58,563 nt of DNA from Desulfobulbaceae bacterium (lineage in GTDB: Bacteria > Bacteroidota > Ignavibacteria > Kapaibacteriales > UBA2268), in the NCBI GenBank assembly GCA_018335795.1, contig JAGXRP010000046.1, positions 1 to 58,563 of the forward strand, written 5' to 3'. A model generated the notes under the pieces. That model searched no databases. It was not told where the DNA came from and saw nothing but the letters and a program-made list of their open reading frames with translations. Positions 18,767 through 28,301 of the stretch are shown in pieces; the stretch's first letter is position 1, and every line of letters starts with the position of its first letter. Made by a program: the position numbers and the translations under genes.

Positions 18767-20026
18767 TTATTTTTTAATAAATTTCAAATAAAAATCATCT
18801 ACTTTTAAGAAATAAAAACCTGAACTCAATGCGGATACGTCAATATCATGATAAAATATACCTTCAAGAACTATTTGCCCCAATATATTCGTGATTTTGT
18901 ATTTTCGTTCCCTCATCACAATACCAGTAACTCGAATCATATCTACCGCAGGGTTTGGAATCACCAAAGGTTCTTTATTTTTCAATCTTTCAATAGACTC
19001 CTTAGCACTTGTTGGAAGTAAAACTCCCCCTTCTCTAAATACTTCAAGTCCTATAGTTTCCTGGGTTAGCACTGAATACACATACATCCATTTATTATTA
19101 AACCTGTCTGTGCATAGATTACTAACGCCTTCACCTGATATTCCTGAATTTGAAGGAGTGAAATTTGACCAAGTAGTTCCATCAAATTTACTTAATCCGT
19201 TATAATAGCTTCCTACCCAAACTATATCATTACTATCAATGGTTAAAGTAGTCAGCTGATTGCTCGCAAGTTCGGAATTTTTGTTGTTATATTCTACCCA
19301 CGAAGCATTATCGTATTTTATCAGTCCACCTAAAGTATCTATAAAGTCGATCCCTGCAACAAACCATTTATTGCCTTTGCTGTCAATTCCAATTTTTTTT
19401 GTCAAATGAAGATTAAAAAAACCAGTATTTTCAGAATTATATAGAAGAAACTCCCCATTAGTTTGATGATAAACCCGTGAACCATTAATTAAATGCCATG
19501 TAGAGCCATCTTTATCTATCACAACTTCACCAAATTCATTATCAAATTGTCCACTACCATCTGTACGAAGGACTTCCCAGTCTTGACCATCAAATTTCGA
19601 AAGACCGTTTTTTGTAGCACACCATAAATTATTTTTATTGTCAAAAGCAATATCATGAACTACATGGTGACTTAATCCCGAGTTTTGAGGATTGTATTCT
19701 GTTATTATACCATCCTTGTAATGCATCACTCCCTTGCCTCTTGTACTCATCCATATGTCGCCATTAGCATCCATAGCAATGCTACTTATTGAATAGCGAC
19801 CTATAGTATCAATTGATAAGTCTTCTAAGTTAAGTCTTATAACCCAATGTGTTCCTTCATCATTAGTTTGAATATAAATCGAATTTCCAAGAGCAGCTAT
19901 TGTCCAAGATGGCTTTATATCATGAAAATACATCCACTCGGGGTTTTCGGACTTCATTTTCAGTGTGAATACAGATAAAAGACTTATCATGAAAATGATA
20001 CAGATGTTTAATATGCTTTTTTTCAT
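18767..20026 (-). CDS. Secreted beta-propeller protein (two-component-regulator-propeller-like) with T9SS sorting domain
   Basis: 419 residues from the ATG at 20026 (MKKSILNICIIFMISLL, a signal peptide preceded by GGAAAA); the longer frame to 20089 adds residues overlapping the leader repeat. Repeated units of about 40-50 residues carry DxNGDIWMST, DNKNNLWCAT, DSKGNKWFV and DSNDIVWVGS with GLSKFDG, the pattern of regulator-propeller (two-component-system sensor-like) blades. The C-terminus has VIPNPAVDMI and LSSGFYFLKV, a sorting domain. No sensor kinase part is present. It is the first gene of a two-gene unit headed by leader repeat copy B; 15 bp precede the apparent ATG of the next gene. 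Confidence 0.8.
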   Translation of the reverse strand: MKKSILNICIIFMISLLSVFTLKMKSENPEWMYFHDIKPSWTIAALGNSIYIQTNDEGTHWVIRLNLEDLSIDTIGRYSISSIAMDANGDIWMSTRGKGVMHYKDGIITEYNPQNSGLSHHVVHDIAFDNKNNLWCATKNGLSKFDGQDWEVLRTDGSGQFDNEFGEVVIDKDGSTWHLINGSRVYHQTNGEFLLYNSENTGFFNLHLTKKIGIDSKGNKWFVAGIDFIDTLGGLIKYDNASWVEYNNKNSELASNQLTTLTIDSNDIVWVGSYYNGLSKFDGTTWSNFTPSNSGISGEGVSNLCTDRFNNKWMYVYSVLTQETIGLEVFREGGVLLPTSAKESIERLKNKEPLVIPNPAVDMIRVTGIVMRERKYKITNILGQIVLEGIFYHDIDVSALSSGFYFLKVDDFYLKFIKK

Positions 20027-20068
20027 ATAATTTTCCAATTTTATTATAAAAAATTTTAACTTCAATGC

Positions 20069-20356
20069 TTGGGTATAAGACACCCCCAAATCTCCCCGTG
20101 CTCTGGGAGCTTAGCTGACAATCATAAACGACCTCGCTTGTTTATGAGTGAATACGATTTATGTATTGTCAATGAACTTTGCGAGAGTTTAGATGGTAGA
20201 ATAAAAATATGATTATTGTGTGTTGCAAGTGTATTTGAATGTGGAAAAGTTCTGAGCAAAAGGGTACAATAAGATTTTAGCATCTCGTCGCTCCTCTTAA
20301 GCTCTGTAGCTCTGTAGCTCTGTAGAAATCCCTATTTTACAAATTTTCAACATCAA
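20069..20356 (-). repeat. Leader repeat, copy B (upstream of secreted-protein gene pair, inverted)
   Basis: Minus-strand copy of the element at 5459-5756. Both run in the direction of the downstream secreted-protein gene: this copy ends 42 bp before the ATG at 20026. The blocks GAGGAGCGACGAGATGC, AACTCTCGCAAAGTTCATTG and the hairpin region are conserved; the 8-bp repeat has three units rather than five. The CTCCC...GGGAG stem present here is broken in copy A (TACCC), while the TTGGG/CCCAA stem is kept in both. An ORF in copy A is stopped here by TAA. Confidence 0.85.
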
Positions 20357-20474
20357 TTGTCTTTATTGTATGTTTGTACAATGCCAATATAAATAAAATT
20401 CCTTATTTCCAAATAAAAATTGAAAATATTTTCAAAAATTTGCACTTTTCTTTCTCCATCTCCTTGGGAGAGGG

Positions 20475-20487
20475 TCGGGGTGAGGTT
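20475..20487. repeat. Short dispersed motif TCGGGGTGAGGTT
   Basis: Thirteen bases identical, in inverted orientation, to 58295-58307. It sits in the gene-free stretch 20357-20559, next to a 9-C/8-A homopolymer (20497-20513). The surrounding GGGAGAGGGTCGGGGTGAGG resembles a degenerate intergenic repeat I have seen in many bacterial genomes (established only by recall). No gene is evident in this stretch. Confidence 0.5.
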
Positions 20488-20505
20488 TCTAATCTTCCCC
20501 CCCCC

Positions 20506-20533
20506 AAAAAAAAGGCTGCCCATTTGGACAGCC
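20506..20533 (-). terminator. Rho-independent terminator of the trxA-PCD unit
   Basis: On the minus strand, stem GGCTGTCC / GGGCAGCC with an AAAT loop is followed by T8. It lies 26 bp after the stop of the dehydratase gene. Same core as the terminators at 5245 and 58365. Unusually, the T-tract runs straight into nine G (minus strand). Confidence 0.9.
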
Positions 20534-20559
20534 CTGCAATTATTGAATATTATCGCGAC

Positions 20560-20853
20560 TTAAAATTTTAAGTCGTCAATTTTTTTCGCAAGTTCAAAAT
20601 CTGCTTTTGTCAAGCCGCCTTTATCGTGTGTGCTTAGCGAAATTCGGAGCTTATTGTACCCATAAATCAAAACGTCAGGGTGATGATCGGCTACTTCGGC
20701 AAGCACAGCAATTGAATTAATCGCTCCCACTGCCGCTACAAAATTCGAGAACACAAGCTCTCGGACAATCAATTTGTCGTCACGCTCCCAAAGTGGCAAA
20801 TTACTGAGGTAAAGCTCTATTTCTTGCTCATCGCATAAAGTTGGTCTTGGCAT
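20560..20853 (-). CDS. Pterin-4a-carbinolamine dehydratase
   Basis: 97 residues, normal family length. The active-site region is EVADHHPDV followed by YNKLRISLSTHD and GGLTKADFELAKKID, with the His-His pair and the distal His of the PCD fold. The enzyme dehydrates 4a-hydroxytetrahydropterin to regenerate the cofactor of aromatic amino-acid hydroxylases; in bacteria without a hydroxylase it may serve pterin/molybdopterin metabolism. No hydroxylase gene is visible here. It follows trxA by 11 bp, so it is probably co-transcribed. Confidence 0.93.
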   Translation of the reverse strand: MPRPTLCDEQEIELYLSNLPLWERDDKLIVRELVFSNFVAAVGAINSIAVLAEVADHHPDVLIYGYNKLRISLSTHDKGGLTKADFELAKKIDDLKF

Positions 20854-20864
20854 AATAATCTCGA

Positions 20865-21188
20865 TTACATGTGAGTTTGGATTCTATCAACGATTTTTTG
20901 TTTTGGCACTGCACCAAGAATCGAATCCACAACTTCACCATTCTTAAAAATGAGAACTGTAGGAATTGAACGAATACCATATTGGAATGCAGTCTTTTGG
21001 TTGTTATCAACATCGAGTTTGCATATTTTGAATTTTCCGGCATATTCTCCGGCAAGTTCCTCGACAATTGGAGCGATAAGTTTGCAAGGACCGCACCAAG
21101 CCGCCCAAAAATCAATCAAAACCGGAATATCGGACTTCAAAACTACAGAATCAAAATCAGCATCTGTTACATGAATTGCATTAGACAT
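20865..21188 (-). CDS. trxA: Thioredoxin
   Basis: 107 residues from the ATG at 21188, chosen because AAGGAG lies 7 nt upstream; a longer frame to 21263 lacks a ribosome site. Catalytic WCGPC at residues 31-35, the cis-Pro segment RSIPTVLIF, and DFWAAWCGPCK typical of TrxA. It reduces protein disulfides in the cytoplasm. Divergent from the UPF0173 hydrolase gene (141 bp between starts). Confidence 0.96.
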   Translation of the reverse strand: MSNAIHVTDADFDSVVLKSDIPVLIDFWAAWCGPCKLIAPIVEELAGEYAGKFKICKLDVDNNQKTAFQYGIRSIPTVLIFKNGEVVDSILGAVPKQKIVDRIQTHM

Positions 21189-21329
21189 TTCAAAAACTCC
21201 TTGTACTTTATAAAATTTTTTCGTAAAATTGACTTCGTTTAAAGTAGCAAACTTTAAAATCATTTTAAGTTTTTGTTATAAACGTTTTACAAACAATTTG
21301 ATTGATTGATAACAACTATAGGAGGCAAA

Positions 21330-22007
21330 ATGTTGAAAATTACTTACATAGGGCATTCGTGCTTTATACTCGACGATGGGACGTACCGATTAATTATTGA
21401 CCCTTTCATTACGAATAACTCACTGGCAACTGTCAACACTGATGATGTCAAAGTTGATTACATAGTATTGACACATGCTCACGGCGACCATATCGGAGAT
21501 ACATTTGAAATAGCCAAGCGTTGCAATGCAATGGTGATTTGTATTAACGAAATTGGGCATTATTTGGACGATAAAGCTATCAAAAACCACAAAATGCACA
21601 TTGGTGGCGGATTCAATTTCCCATTTGGGCGATTGAAATTTACAATTGCGCATCATGGTTCGTGGACTGCAGATAGTGGCGAATTGGGCAATCCGGCTGG
21701 CGTTGTAATCAAATTTGGTGGCAAAACTGTTTACCATTGTGGCGATACGGGATTATTTTTGGATATGAAATTGATTGGCGAATTGGACAAAATTGATATT
21801 ATGATGCTGCCAATTGGCGATAATTTCACTATGGGAATTGACGATGCAGTCATAGCAGTAGATTTTGTCAATCCGGCACTTGCCATTCCGATGCATTATA
21901 ATACTTTCGAGGTGATTGAGGCTGACCCACACGAATTCGTTGGGAAAGTGAGTGCAATCAATAAAAAAGCACGTGTAATGGAATTCGGCGAGACGATAGA
22001 ATTCTAA
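21330..22007 (+). CDS. UPF0173 metal-dependent hydrolase (metallo-beta-lactamase fold)
   Basis: 225 residues from ATG 21330, supported by AGGAGG 6 nt upstream. MBL-fold motif THAHGDHIGD gives His49, His51, Asp53 and His54; further ligands lie in AHHGSW and HCGDTGLF and the C-terminal PMHYNTF. The combination GHSCFIL near the start and PMHYNTF identifies the UPF0173 group; substrate unknown. The stop overlaps that of the convergent 22004-22591 gene by 4 bp. Confidence 0.92.
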   Translation: MLKITYIGHSCFILDDGTYRLIIDPFITNNSLATVNTDDVKVDYIVLTHAHGDHIGDTFEIAKRCNAMVICINEIGHYLDDKAIKNHKMHIGGGFNFPFGRLKFTIAHHGSWTADSGELGNPAGVVIKFGGKTVYHCGDTGLFLDMKLIGELDKIDIMMLPIGDNFTMGIDDAVIAVDFVNPALAIPMHYNTFEVIEADPHEFVGKVSAINKKARVMEFGETIEF

Positions 22008-22591
22008 TTTGAACGTACAGTAAAGAGCAACAACACTGTAATAGCGGCTGTAGTAATATACACGACCGGTTTGATGATTTTGTCAAAAAGTGATAAATTC
22101 GGTTCAGGGACATCGGCGAGAGTAAATGGGAATGAGAAGTTTTGAATGGTAGCGACTTCGTCTCTGCCGATTATATCGCTGTAGCTTTTATCGAATTTTG
22201 AGAGCATCGTAGTTGAATTGCCGGTATTTAAGATGCTCGAACAGTTGTACAAAATCTCACGCATTAAACTATCGGAATCTTCATGTTGTAAGTATCGGAC
22301 AATGACTTCGCCCAAATTTACTTCCAAAGCTGCAATTCCGGCTTCGTCCGAAATTTTGATGTCGCTATTTGACAAATGCTCAATGAAATGCATTTCGGAA
22401 AATTTTGCAAGCTGATGAGATGATATTTTCAAATTTACACCGCTCAAACCTTGAGTCTTCACTTCTGAAGCTATTTTCCGAGCATATTCCGATGCTAAAG
22501 AGTCAATGATTTGATAATTTGTCGGTCTGAAGTCGGCATGGACGACGCCAAATGAAAAAATCAACAGGAAAATTGAAATCAATAGTTTCAT
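22004..22591 (-). CDS. Hypothetical envelope protein with signal peptide and C-terminal membrane helix
   Basis: 195 residues, not recognised. An N-terminal signal (MKLLISIFLLIFSFGVVHA), about 130 residues of mixed helix with no catalytic motif I can name, and a single C-terminal hydrophobic helix (VVYITTAAITVLLLFTV) followed by Arg-Ser-Asn. Likely anchored in the inner membrane with most of the chain outside the cytoplasm. It overlaps the upstream PH-like gene by 4 bp and is the end of the yyaL-murG-22588 unit, so a link to envelope assembly is plausible but inferred. Confidence 0.7.
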   Translation of the reverse strand: MKLLISIFLLIFSFGVVHADFRPTNYQIIDSLASEYARKIASEVKTQGLSGVNLKISSHQLAKFSEMHFIEHLSNSDIKISDEAGIAALEVNLGEVIVRYLQHEDSDSLMREILYNCSSILNTGNSTTMLSKFDKSYSDIIGRDEVATIQNFSFPFTLADVPEPNLSLFDKIIKPVVYITTAAITVLLLFTVRSN

Positions 22592-23055
22592 TGTTTGCCC
22601 TTGAGCAATGATTTGAGTCTTTTAAGGTCGTCAACCAAACCGGCTTCTTCGTCGAAAGCTGATGGGCGAATTCTGATAGGCATAATCTTGTTTTCAACTT
22701 TGATTTTAATCACGCTGTAACGTCTGCGAGTACGGAAAATACGTTCACGAGCAAAATCAATGCTTTCAATTTGGCTAAGAGAGTAAAATTTTTCGCGGAA
22801 TCTATTGCTGAATTGGATACCTTTCTCGGAAATTGCGATAGCTCTTTCGCCATAAAATCGGGATAGCATAGATATTGCTGAAGCTACAATGATAATACTC
22901 AGCAATATAACGAATGGGTCCGCAAGTTTGAGCGAGAGGGTACCTTCGGCAATTGAGCCTGCCATCAAACTGTACAAAATCAACACAATTGAATAAAAGG
23001 AAATGGATTTCCAGTAAAAATCAATTGTTTGCGAGTATTTTCTAATATCTTTCAT
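22588..23055 (-). CDS. Small membrane protein, PH-like (bacterial PH) domain candidate
   Basis: 155 residues. Two membrane helices (residues ~17-36 and ~46-64) are followed by a short cytoplasmic beta-rich domain with AISEKGIQFSNRF and FYSLSQIESIDFARE, the pattern of bacterial PH-like domains attached to membrane hairpins. Basic C-terminus. Function unknown. It overlaps murG (upstream) and the next gene (downstream) by 4 bp each, so it is translationally coupled to both. Confidence 0.65.
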   Translation of the reverse strand: MKDIRKYSQTIDFYWKSISFYSIVLILYSLMAGSIAEGTLSLKLADPFVILLSIIIVASAISMLSRFYGERAIAISEKGIQFSNRFREKFYSLSQIESIDFARERIFRTRRRYSVIKIKVENKIMPIRIRPSAFDEEAGLVDDLKRLKSLLKGKQ

Positions 23056-24134
23056 TTTTGAGCCAATTTGTAAATGATAGATGCAATCTCTTCACCGGCT
23101 TTGGGTTTACCAAGAATTCGGGCATTTTCTGCCATTTTTCCCAATTTTTCAAAATCAAATATAACATCTTTTACAACATGAAGCAAGCGATTTGAAATTT
23201 CATTGTCATGAATCACAATCGAAGCACCTTTTTGTTCCATCAATCGAGCATTTTTCTCTTGTTCGCCCGTTGAAGAAGTTGGAAGCGGAACGAGAACAGA
23301 TGCTTTGCCTGTAATAGTTAATTCAGCTACGGTAGTCGCACCGGAGCGAGATATAATTAAATCGGAGACTGCAAAAGCCGATGCCATATCGTCAATATAT
23401 TTCATTATTTGTACATTTGGGTAATCGTCGTTGTTTGCGATGAGAGAATTTCCCGTTTGCCATATGATATTTATATCAAGGCTATGCAGTTGTTCGAGAT
23501 TGTTCAAAACGGCACGATTGATAGATTCCGCACCGAGACTGCCGCCAAAAATCAAAAGTGTTCGTTTTTCGGGATTAATATTGAAAAGCTTTTGAGCCTC
23601 GGGCATATCAATAGACTTGATAAATGTATCTCGGACAGGATTGCCAAGATGATTGATTTTGCTATGAATTTTATAATTGAAATAGTCTCGAGTACCTTCA
23701 AAAGCAGTAAAAATGAGGTCTGCCCTATTTGCCAAATATTTGACTGCTTTGCCTGGATTGAGATTGGATTCCATCAAAGCAAGTTTTGCCCCCGAAAGTT
23801 TCGAAGCAATACCGGGAGGAATACTAATATACGCACCTGCACAAACCACCATATTGACTTTTTCCGACTTTATAAATGAGCGAATTTTTCTAATTGCTCG
23901 AACCATTTTAACCGGAAATAGAAAAGTACTCAAATTGGCTTTCAAAACTGGGGGCTGAATATCCATCGTGATAAATTCGTAACCGTATTGGGGCACGACT
24001 CGCGCTTCAATTTTATCGGCTCGCCCGGCGAAAGTGATTCGAATGTCGGGGTTGATTTTTTTCAATTCATCGGCAACCGACAGCGCCGGATAGAGATGTC
24101 CACCGGTTCCACCGGCTCCAAATAATATGTGCAT
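23052..24134 (-). CDS. murG: UDP-GlcNAc transferase MurG (lipid II synthesis)
   Basis: 360 residues from ATG 24134, which gives the family-typical start MHILFGAGGTGGHLYPA; an upstream TTG at 24146 is less likely. GT-B fold with the glycine-rich GGTGGHLYPA loop, VVCAGAYISIPPGI, the GGSLGAESIN second loop and ISRSGATTVAELT donor-binding region. Transfers GlcNAc from UDP-GlcNAc to lipid I on the cytoplasmic membrane face. It is isolated from the usual dcw/mur cluster; instead it is flanked by a yyaL-like gene and two small membrane proteins. Confidence 0.96.
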   Translation of the reverse strand: MHILFGAGGTGGHLYPALSVADELKKINPDIRITFAGRADKIEARVVPQYGYEFITMDIQPPVLKANLSTFLFPVKMVRAIRKIRSFIKSEKVNMVVCAGAYISIPPGIASKLSGAKLALMESNLNPGKAVKYLANRADLIFTAFEGTRDYFNYKIHSKINHLGNPVRDTFIKSIDMPEAQKLFNINPEKRTLLIFGGSLGAESINRAVLNNLEQLHSLDINIIWQTGNSLIANNDDYPNVQIMKYIDDMASAFAVSDLIISRSGATTVAELTITGKASVLVPLPTSSTGEQEKNARLMEQKGASIVIHDNEISNRLLHVVKDVIFDFEKLGKMAENARILGKPKAGEEIASIIYKLAQK

Positions 24135-24146
24135 TTTTTCAGCCAA

Positions 24147-26216
24147 TTAAAGTTCCCGTATTTTGGCAAGAATTTCTTCATCACCGCTAATCGGCTCGGA
24201 ACAAGTAAAATTGTTGCAAATATAAGCAGTGATTTTGCCGTCAATTGCTACATTATTTTTCAAATGCTCGCCCAATAGTAGCGAATTTCCCGATGTTTTC
24301 ACAATCACTATATATGATGATTTCAATTCGGCATAAAGAGCTTTCATGAAATCACTTCGTGGCTCTGTGCCGACAATTACAATTTCACCGTTTTGCAAAA
24401 TCAGGGAATCGAGCCCTAGCAAAAATGATGTATAAGCCGAAGGAGCGGCTGTCACTGACCCGGCGAATGCTTTAGTAGCTTTATCGGCGATGTCAATATA
24501 AGCAGTATTTCCTGTGATTTTCGATAATTTCACCAAATTTGCGAGCATAATCGAATTACCTGAGGGAATTGCTCCATCGTAAATTTCTTTTTTTCGGACG
24601 ATTAGTTTTTCCGCCAAATCGGACGTGAAGAAAAATCCGCCCTTGGAGTCTTGGAAATGCTCTATCAAATAATCAGTCAATTTGATGGCATCAGCGAGAT
24701 ATTCGGATTTTGCAGTTGCTGAAAATAGCTCTAACAAAGCCGAAATCGTATAAGCATAATCGTCAATCATGCCGTCAATTCCAGCAATTCCGTCACGAAA
24801 GCGATGGTATAAACCGCCATCGGGCGTGAACATTTTTGATTTGATAAATGAATAAGTACGTTCGGCATAAGCGATAAATTCATCATCTGCAAAGATTTTT
24901 CCGGCATTTGCAAGTGCTGCCGTAATCAATCCATTCCAATCAGTCAAAATCTTATCATCGAGATGCGGACGGATTCTTTTGGAACGCTCTGAGAGAAGAA
25001 TTTGCCTGATATTTTCGAGCTTACTGTTTAATTCCACTAAGTCCAAATCTCGCGATTTGGCGAAATTCGCAATCGTATCCTTTAACGAAAAGTGATTTTT
25101 GCCGTTTTTCTCTCTCGTTGCTTCATCCAAGAAATTCCCAGTTTCTTCAATTCCGAATAATTCTGAAACCAATTCCACATTTCCGATGAGATGTTCGCGA
25201 ATTTCTTCGATTTCCCAAACGTAAAATTTTCCTTCTTCGCCTTCGCTATCGGCATCTTCGGCGGAATAATATGCACCTTCGGGCGATAGCAAATCGCGAT
25301 TAATATATTCGATTATTTCATAAGCGGTCTTGCGAAATAATTCATTTTTTGTTTGCAAATATGCTTCGGAATAGGCATTGAGCAACATTGCTTGGTCATA
25401 CAGCATTTTCTCGAAATGTGGCAAAAACCATTTTGCATCAGTTGAATAGCGGTGAAATCCAAAACCAACATGGTCATAAATCCCTCCGAGTCTCATTCGA
25501 GTTAATGTATTGATTACCATTTGCAGAGCTTCGTCATTGTTGGCTCGGCGCGAATGCTTCATCAAAAACAACAAATTATGCGGCACGGGAAACTTAGGGC
25601 GAGTGCCGAATCCGCCATGGAATTCGTCATATGTGCCCGCCAATTCGTGAAATGCCTTACGGAAAATATTCTCCGAAATGACGGCACCCTCGGTAGTTGG
25701 GAGCATATTTTGCAATTGTTCGGCAATGTCATCGGCAGTTTCAGCGAGCTCAGCTTGATGTGTCTGCCAAACTTCCTTAGTGCGAGTGATTAAATCAATG
25801 ATTCCCGGGCGTTCCCCGCGAGCATATTTTGGGAAATATGTTCCTGCATAAAACGGCTTACCTACGGGTGTCATCAAAATTGTGAGTGGCCAGCCTCCTG
25901 CTCCGGTCATCATTTGGCAAACAGTCATGTAGATATGGTCAACATCGGGTCTCTCCTCTCGGTCAACCTTAATATTGATAAAAGTATCATTCATCAATTT
26001 TGCAACCTCAGCATCCTCGAATGATTCCCTTTCCATAACGTGACACCAATGGCAGGTTGAATAACCGATGGAAAGAAAAATCGGCTTATTTTCGGCTTTT
26101 GCTTTGTCGAATGCTTCTTCAGACCAAGGATACCAATCAACAGGATTGTGTTTGTGTTGGAGCAAATAAGGGCTTAGTTCTGAGGCTAATTTATTGGTTC
26201 TATAATTTTCGTTCAT
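24147..26216 (-). CDS. YyaL/SSP411-like thioredoxin-domain protein (DUF255)
   Basis: 689 residues, the normal length. N-terminal DUF255 thioredoxin-like domain with [16 protein letters not shown] and [15 protein letters not shown] (CxxC at Cys-His-Trp-Cys), followed by an (alpha/alpha)6 barrel similar to GlcNAc 2-epimerases ([45 protein letters not shown]). Widespread and conserved (human SPATA20, B. subtilis YyaL), molecular role unsettled. Its stop lies 12 bp before the murG ATG. Confidence 0.93.
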   Translation of the reverse strand: MNENYRTNKLASELSPYLLQHKHNPVDWYPWSEEAFDKAKAENKPIFLSIGYSTCHWCHVMERESFEDAEVAKLMNDTFINIKVDREERPDVDHIYMTVCQMMTGAGGWPLTILMTPVGKPFYAGTYFPKYARGERPGIIDLITRTKEVWQTHQAELAETADDIAEQLQNMLPTTEGAVISENIFRKAFHELAGTYDEFHGGFGTRPKFPVPHNLLFLMKHSRRANNDEALQMVINTLTRMRLGGIYDHVGFGFHRYSTDAKWFLPHFEKMLYDQAMLLNAYSEAYLQTKNELFRKTAYEIIEYINRDLLSPEGAYYSAEDADSEGEEGKFYVWEIEEIREHLIGNVELVSELFGIEETGNFLDEATREKNGKNHFSLKDTIANFAKSRDLDLVELNSKLENIRQILLSERSKRIRPHLDDKILTDWNGLITAALANAGKIFADDEFIAYAERTYSFIKSKMFTPDGGLYHRFRDGIAGIDGMIDDYAYTISALLELFSATAKSEYLADAIKLTDYLIEHFQDSKGGFFFTSDLAEKLIVRKKEIYDGAIPSGNSIMLANLVKLSKITGNTAYIDIADKATKAFAGSVTAAPSAYTSFLLGLDSLILQNGEIVIVGTEPRSDFMKALYAELKSSYIVIVKTSGNSLLLGEHLKNNVAIDGKITAYICNNFTCSEPISGDEEILAKIREL

Positions 26217-26298
26217 AAGTTTACTCTTTCGTATAAAATAACATGTTCAGAAACGAAAATGATACGAATAACTTATATTTTCATCGTGAACTACAACA

Positions 26299-26793
26299 TC
26301 AACTGAAATGAGGTGCATTGTTTTTTTGTCTTGATTCATCAGCGATGCGTTTTTTGTAATCAAGGATTTTTTTTCGCAAATCATTATCCGCTGTGCCAAG
26401 TATTTCTATTGCGAGCAAACCCGCATTGAAGGCATTGCCGATAGCAACGGTGGCTACAGGAACTCCAGTCGGCATTTGGACAATTGATAGGAGCGAATCC
26501 ATTCCGCTGAGGGCTTTGGATTGGACAGGCACACCGATTACAGGCAAAGGGCTATTCGCTGCAATCATCCCGGGCAAATGAGCGGCACCACCGGCTCCGG
26601 CAATTATAACACGGATGCCGTGCAGATGAGCTTTTTGTCCATATTCGGTCATATCAAGAGGGGTCCTGTGGGCACTGATAACCTTAATTTCGAACGGCAC
26701 ACCGAATTCTTCGCAAACGTCTGCCGCTGATTTCATTGTGGGGTAATCACTATCGCTACCCATTATTATTCCAACTATAGGATTTGATGCCAT
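26299..26793 (-). CDS. purE: N5-carboxyaminoimidazole ribonucleotide mutase PurE
   Basis: 164 residues. Class I PurE signatures: [10 protein letters not shown] at the N-terminus, [22 protein letters not shown] and the [18 protein letters not shown] segment with [13 protein letters not shown]. It converts N5-CAIR to CAIR in purine synthesis; a partner PurK is not in the window. Preceded closely (10 bp) by the PAS-protein gene on the same strand, so possibly co-transcribed. Confidence 0.96.
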   Translation of the reverse strand: MASNPIVGIIMGSDSDYPTMKSAADVCEEFGVPFEIKVISAHRTPLDMTEYGQKAHLHGIRVIIAGAGGAAHLPGMIAANSPLPVIGVPVQSKALSGMDSLLSIVQMPTGVPVATVAIGNAFNAGLLAIEILGTADNDLRKKILDYKKRIADESRQKNNAPHFS

Positions 26794-26803
26794 TTTTATT
26801 CCA

Positions 26804-28171
26804 TTAATAAATTAATCTAATCAATCTCGTAGGTAAATTCTTTTCATTCGTAAATGCCATTTGTAATATCGTATAATCTTTATATTTAAGTTTGATTGGT
26901 TGCATTGTTTTGATTGTTTCCTTGAAAATTCCATTTAATTCAATAATCAAATCCTTATCCAATAATTCTTCATCACGTTTGCCGACAACATCAGTTTTCT
27001 TAGTATTCATCCATTCATGCATCTTAGCATTGACGAATTCATATTTCAAAGTTGGCAAATCAATAATACAAATCGGTATGGGCATATTCTCGAGATAGTT
27101 GTAGAGTTGCTTTAGCGATTTGTGCAAGAGTTTGATATTTTGATTGGATTCCTCCATTTTCTTCATCATCCAATGCTGATTATAGTCTAATTCTTTAATT
27201 CGTTCATCAGCATAAGTTTTTTCGCTTTGCATTTTCTGAACTGCAGTACTCATACGCTTGACTTTTTGTTCCAATTCATTAGAAATCATTGTTGGTTTGA
27301 GCGAAGTTACAATTACTAAACCTTGAACATCACCGAATTCGTTCTGGTCAGGGTATATACTAAAATGAATATCACCATCTGGACTTTTTTTGATGAAACT
27401 TTCAGCTTGATTAGTAGAAAATACTCTCTTATTCACTTCAAGTTTTCGGTTGATTTCTTCAATGTTGTCATTAACAAATATTTCACGGTATAATCTGCCT
27501 CTAACGTCAGCATCCATGAGTCTTTTGACATTTTGAGCCATGAGAGCTTTCCGAGCATTACGACTAATAAAGGTAATTTTACCAACTTTATCCAAAATAA
27601 TGAATCCATCACTGGAAAATTCAACTAAATATTCACCTCTTCTTTTCAAAAATTCAATTTCTTGTTCGTGTTTCTCGCTTATTTTGTCGAGTATTAAATT
27701 AGCAGGAATTGAAGTGAAAAAAGACCTGAAATAGCGACCAAAACGCTTCATGCGCCAAATTAAGATGAAAGGTTCACCTTTAATCGTTTCTCCCACTACT
27801 TTGAGCAAAATTTCATTTCGTTTGCTTTGCATGAACTCTATGATTTTTTGCTCCAAATTTTTAGCTTCGTTCGTATTAGAATGAAGTTTTAATTCATCTT
27901 GGTCAATGATATTCTTAGTAGTCGCATAGACAATTTTCATCAAATTTCCGCCGTGTTTGAATTTATCGCGATGCTCGTGGAAAACTTGGTCATAAGGTCC
28001 GAGCACAGCATTAATTCTAAAATCTTCGGTACTATCAACAATGACAGTGTCGGAGTGCCGGAGCGTTTCATCTAATAATTCCACATGAGCATCAAGTTTG
28101 GATTTGAGCTCTTCTTTATCTTTAGTCAAAATTTCTAATTTTGATTTTAGTTCTTCTATCGAATCAGCCAT
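26804..28171 (-). CDS. PAS-domain protein without a visible output domain
   Basis: 455 residues. A short N-terminal coiled coil is followed by three PAS-like regions: roughly residues 40-150 ([21 protein letters not shown]), 175-280 ([21 protein letters not shown]) and 345-440 ([19 protein letters not shown]). Coiled-coil linkers separate the last two. No histidine-kinase, GGDEF, HTH or methyl-acceptor domain and no membrane segment can be seen. It would act as a cytoplasmic ligand-sensing or scaffold protein, perhaps working with a partner elsewhere (inference). Located between divergent osmC-like gene and purE. Confidence 0.7.
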   Translation of the reverse strand: MADSIEELKSKLEILTKDKEELKSKLDAHVELLDETLRHSDTVIVDSTEDFRINAVLGPYDQVFHEHRDKFKHGGNLMKIVYATTKNIIDQDELKLHSNTNEAKNLEQKIIEFMQSKRNEILLKVVGETIKGEPFILIWRMKRFGRYFRSFFTSIPANLILDKISEKHEQEIEFLKRRGEYLVEFSSDGFIILDKVGKITFISRNARKALMAQNVKRLMDADVRGRLYREIFVNDNIEEINRKLEVNKRVFSTNQAESFIKKSPDGDIHFSIYPDQNEFGDVQGLVIVTSLKPTMISNELEQKVKRMSTAVQKMQSEKTYADERIKELDYNQHWMMKKMEESNQNIKLLHKSLKQLYNYLENMPIPICIIDLPTLKYEFVNAKMHEWMNTKKTDVVGKRDEELLDKDLIIELNGIFKETIKTMQPIKLKYKDYTILQMAFTNEKNLPTRLIRLIY

Positions 28172-28301
28172 TTTATGAAATTGTATCTATAATATATTTA
28201 AAACTACGAAAAAAGTACAAAACAACATTCATCTTATCATTTACTTGACGTCGAATCGTCTTTTATCTTATGTTTTTTTTTAGATACAGACCAACACAGC
28301 G

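Noticed and set aside
20374-20571. 65-codon plus-strand ORF
   Set aside because: It runs through a terminator and the C/A homopolymer, with low-complexity composition and no family resemblance.
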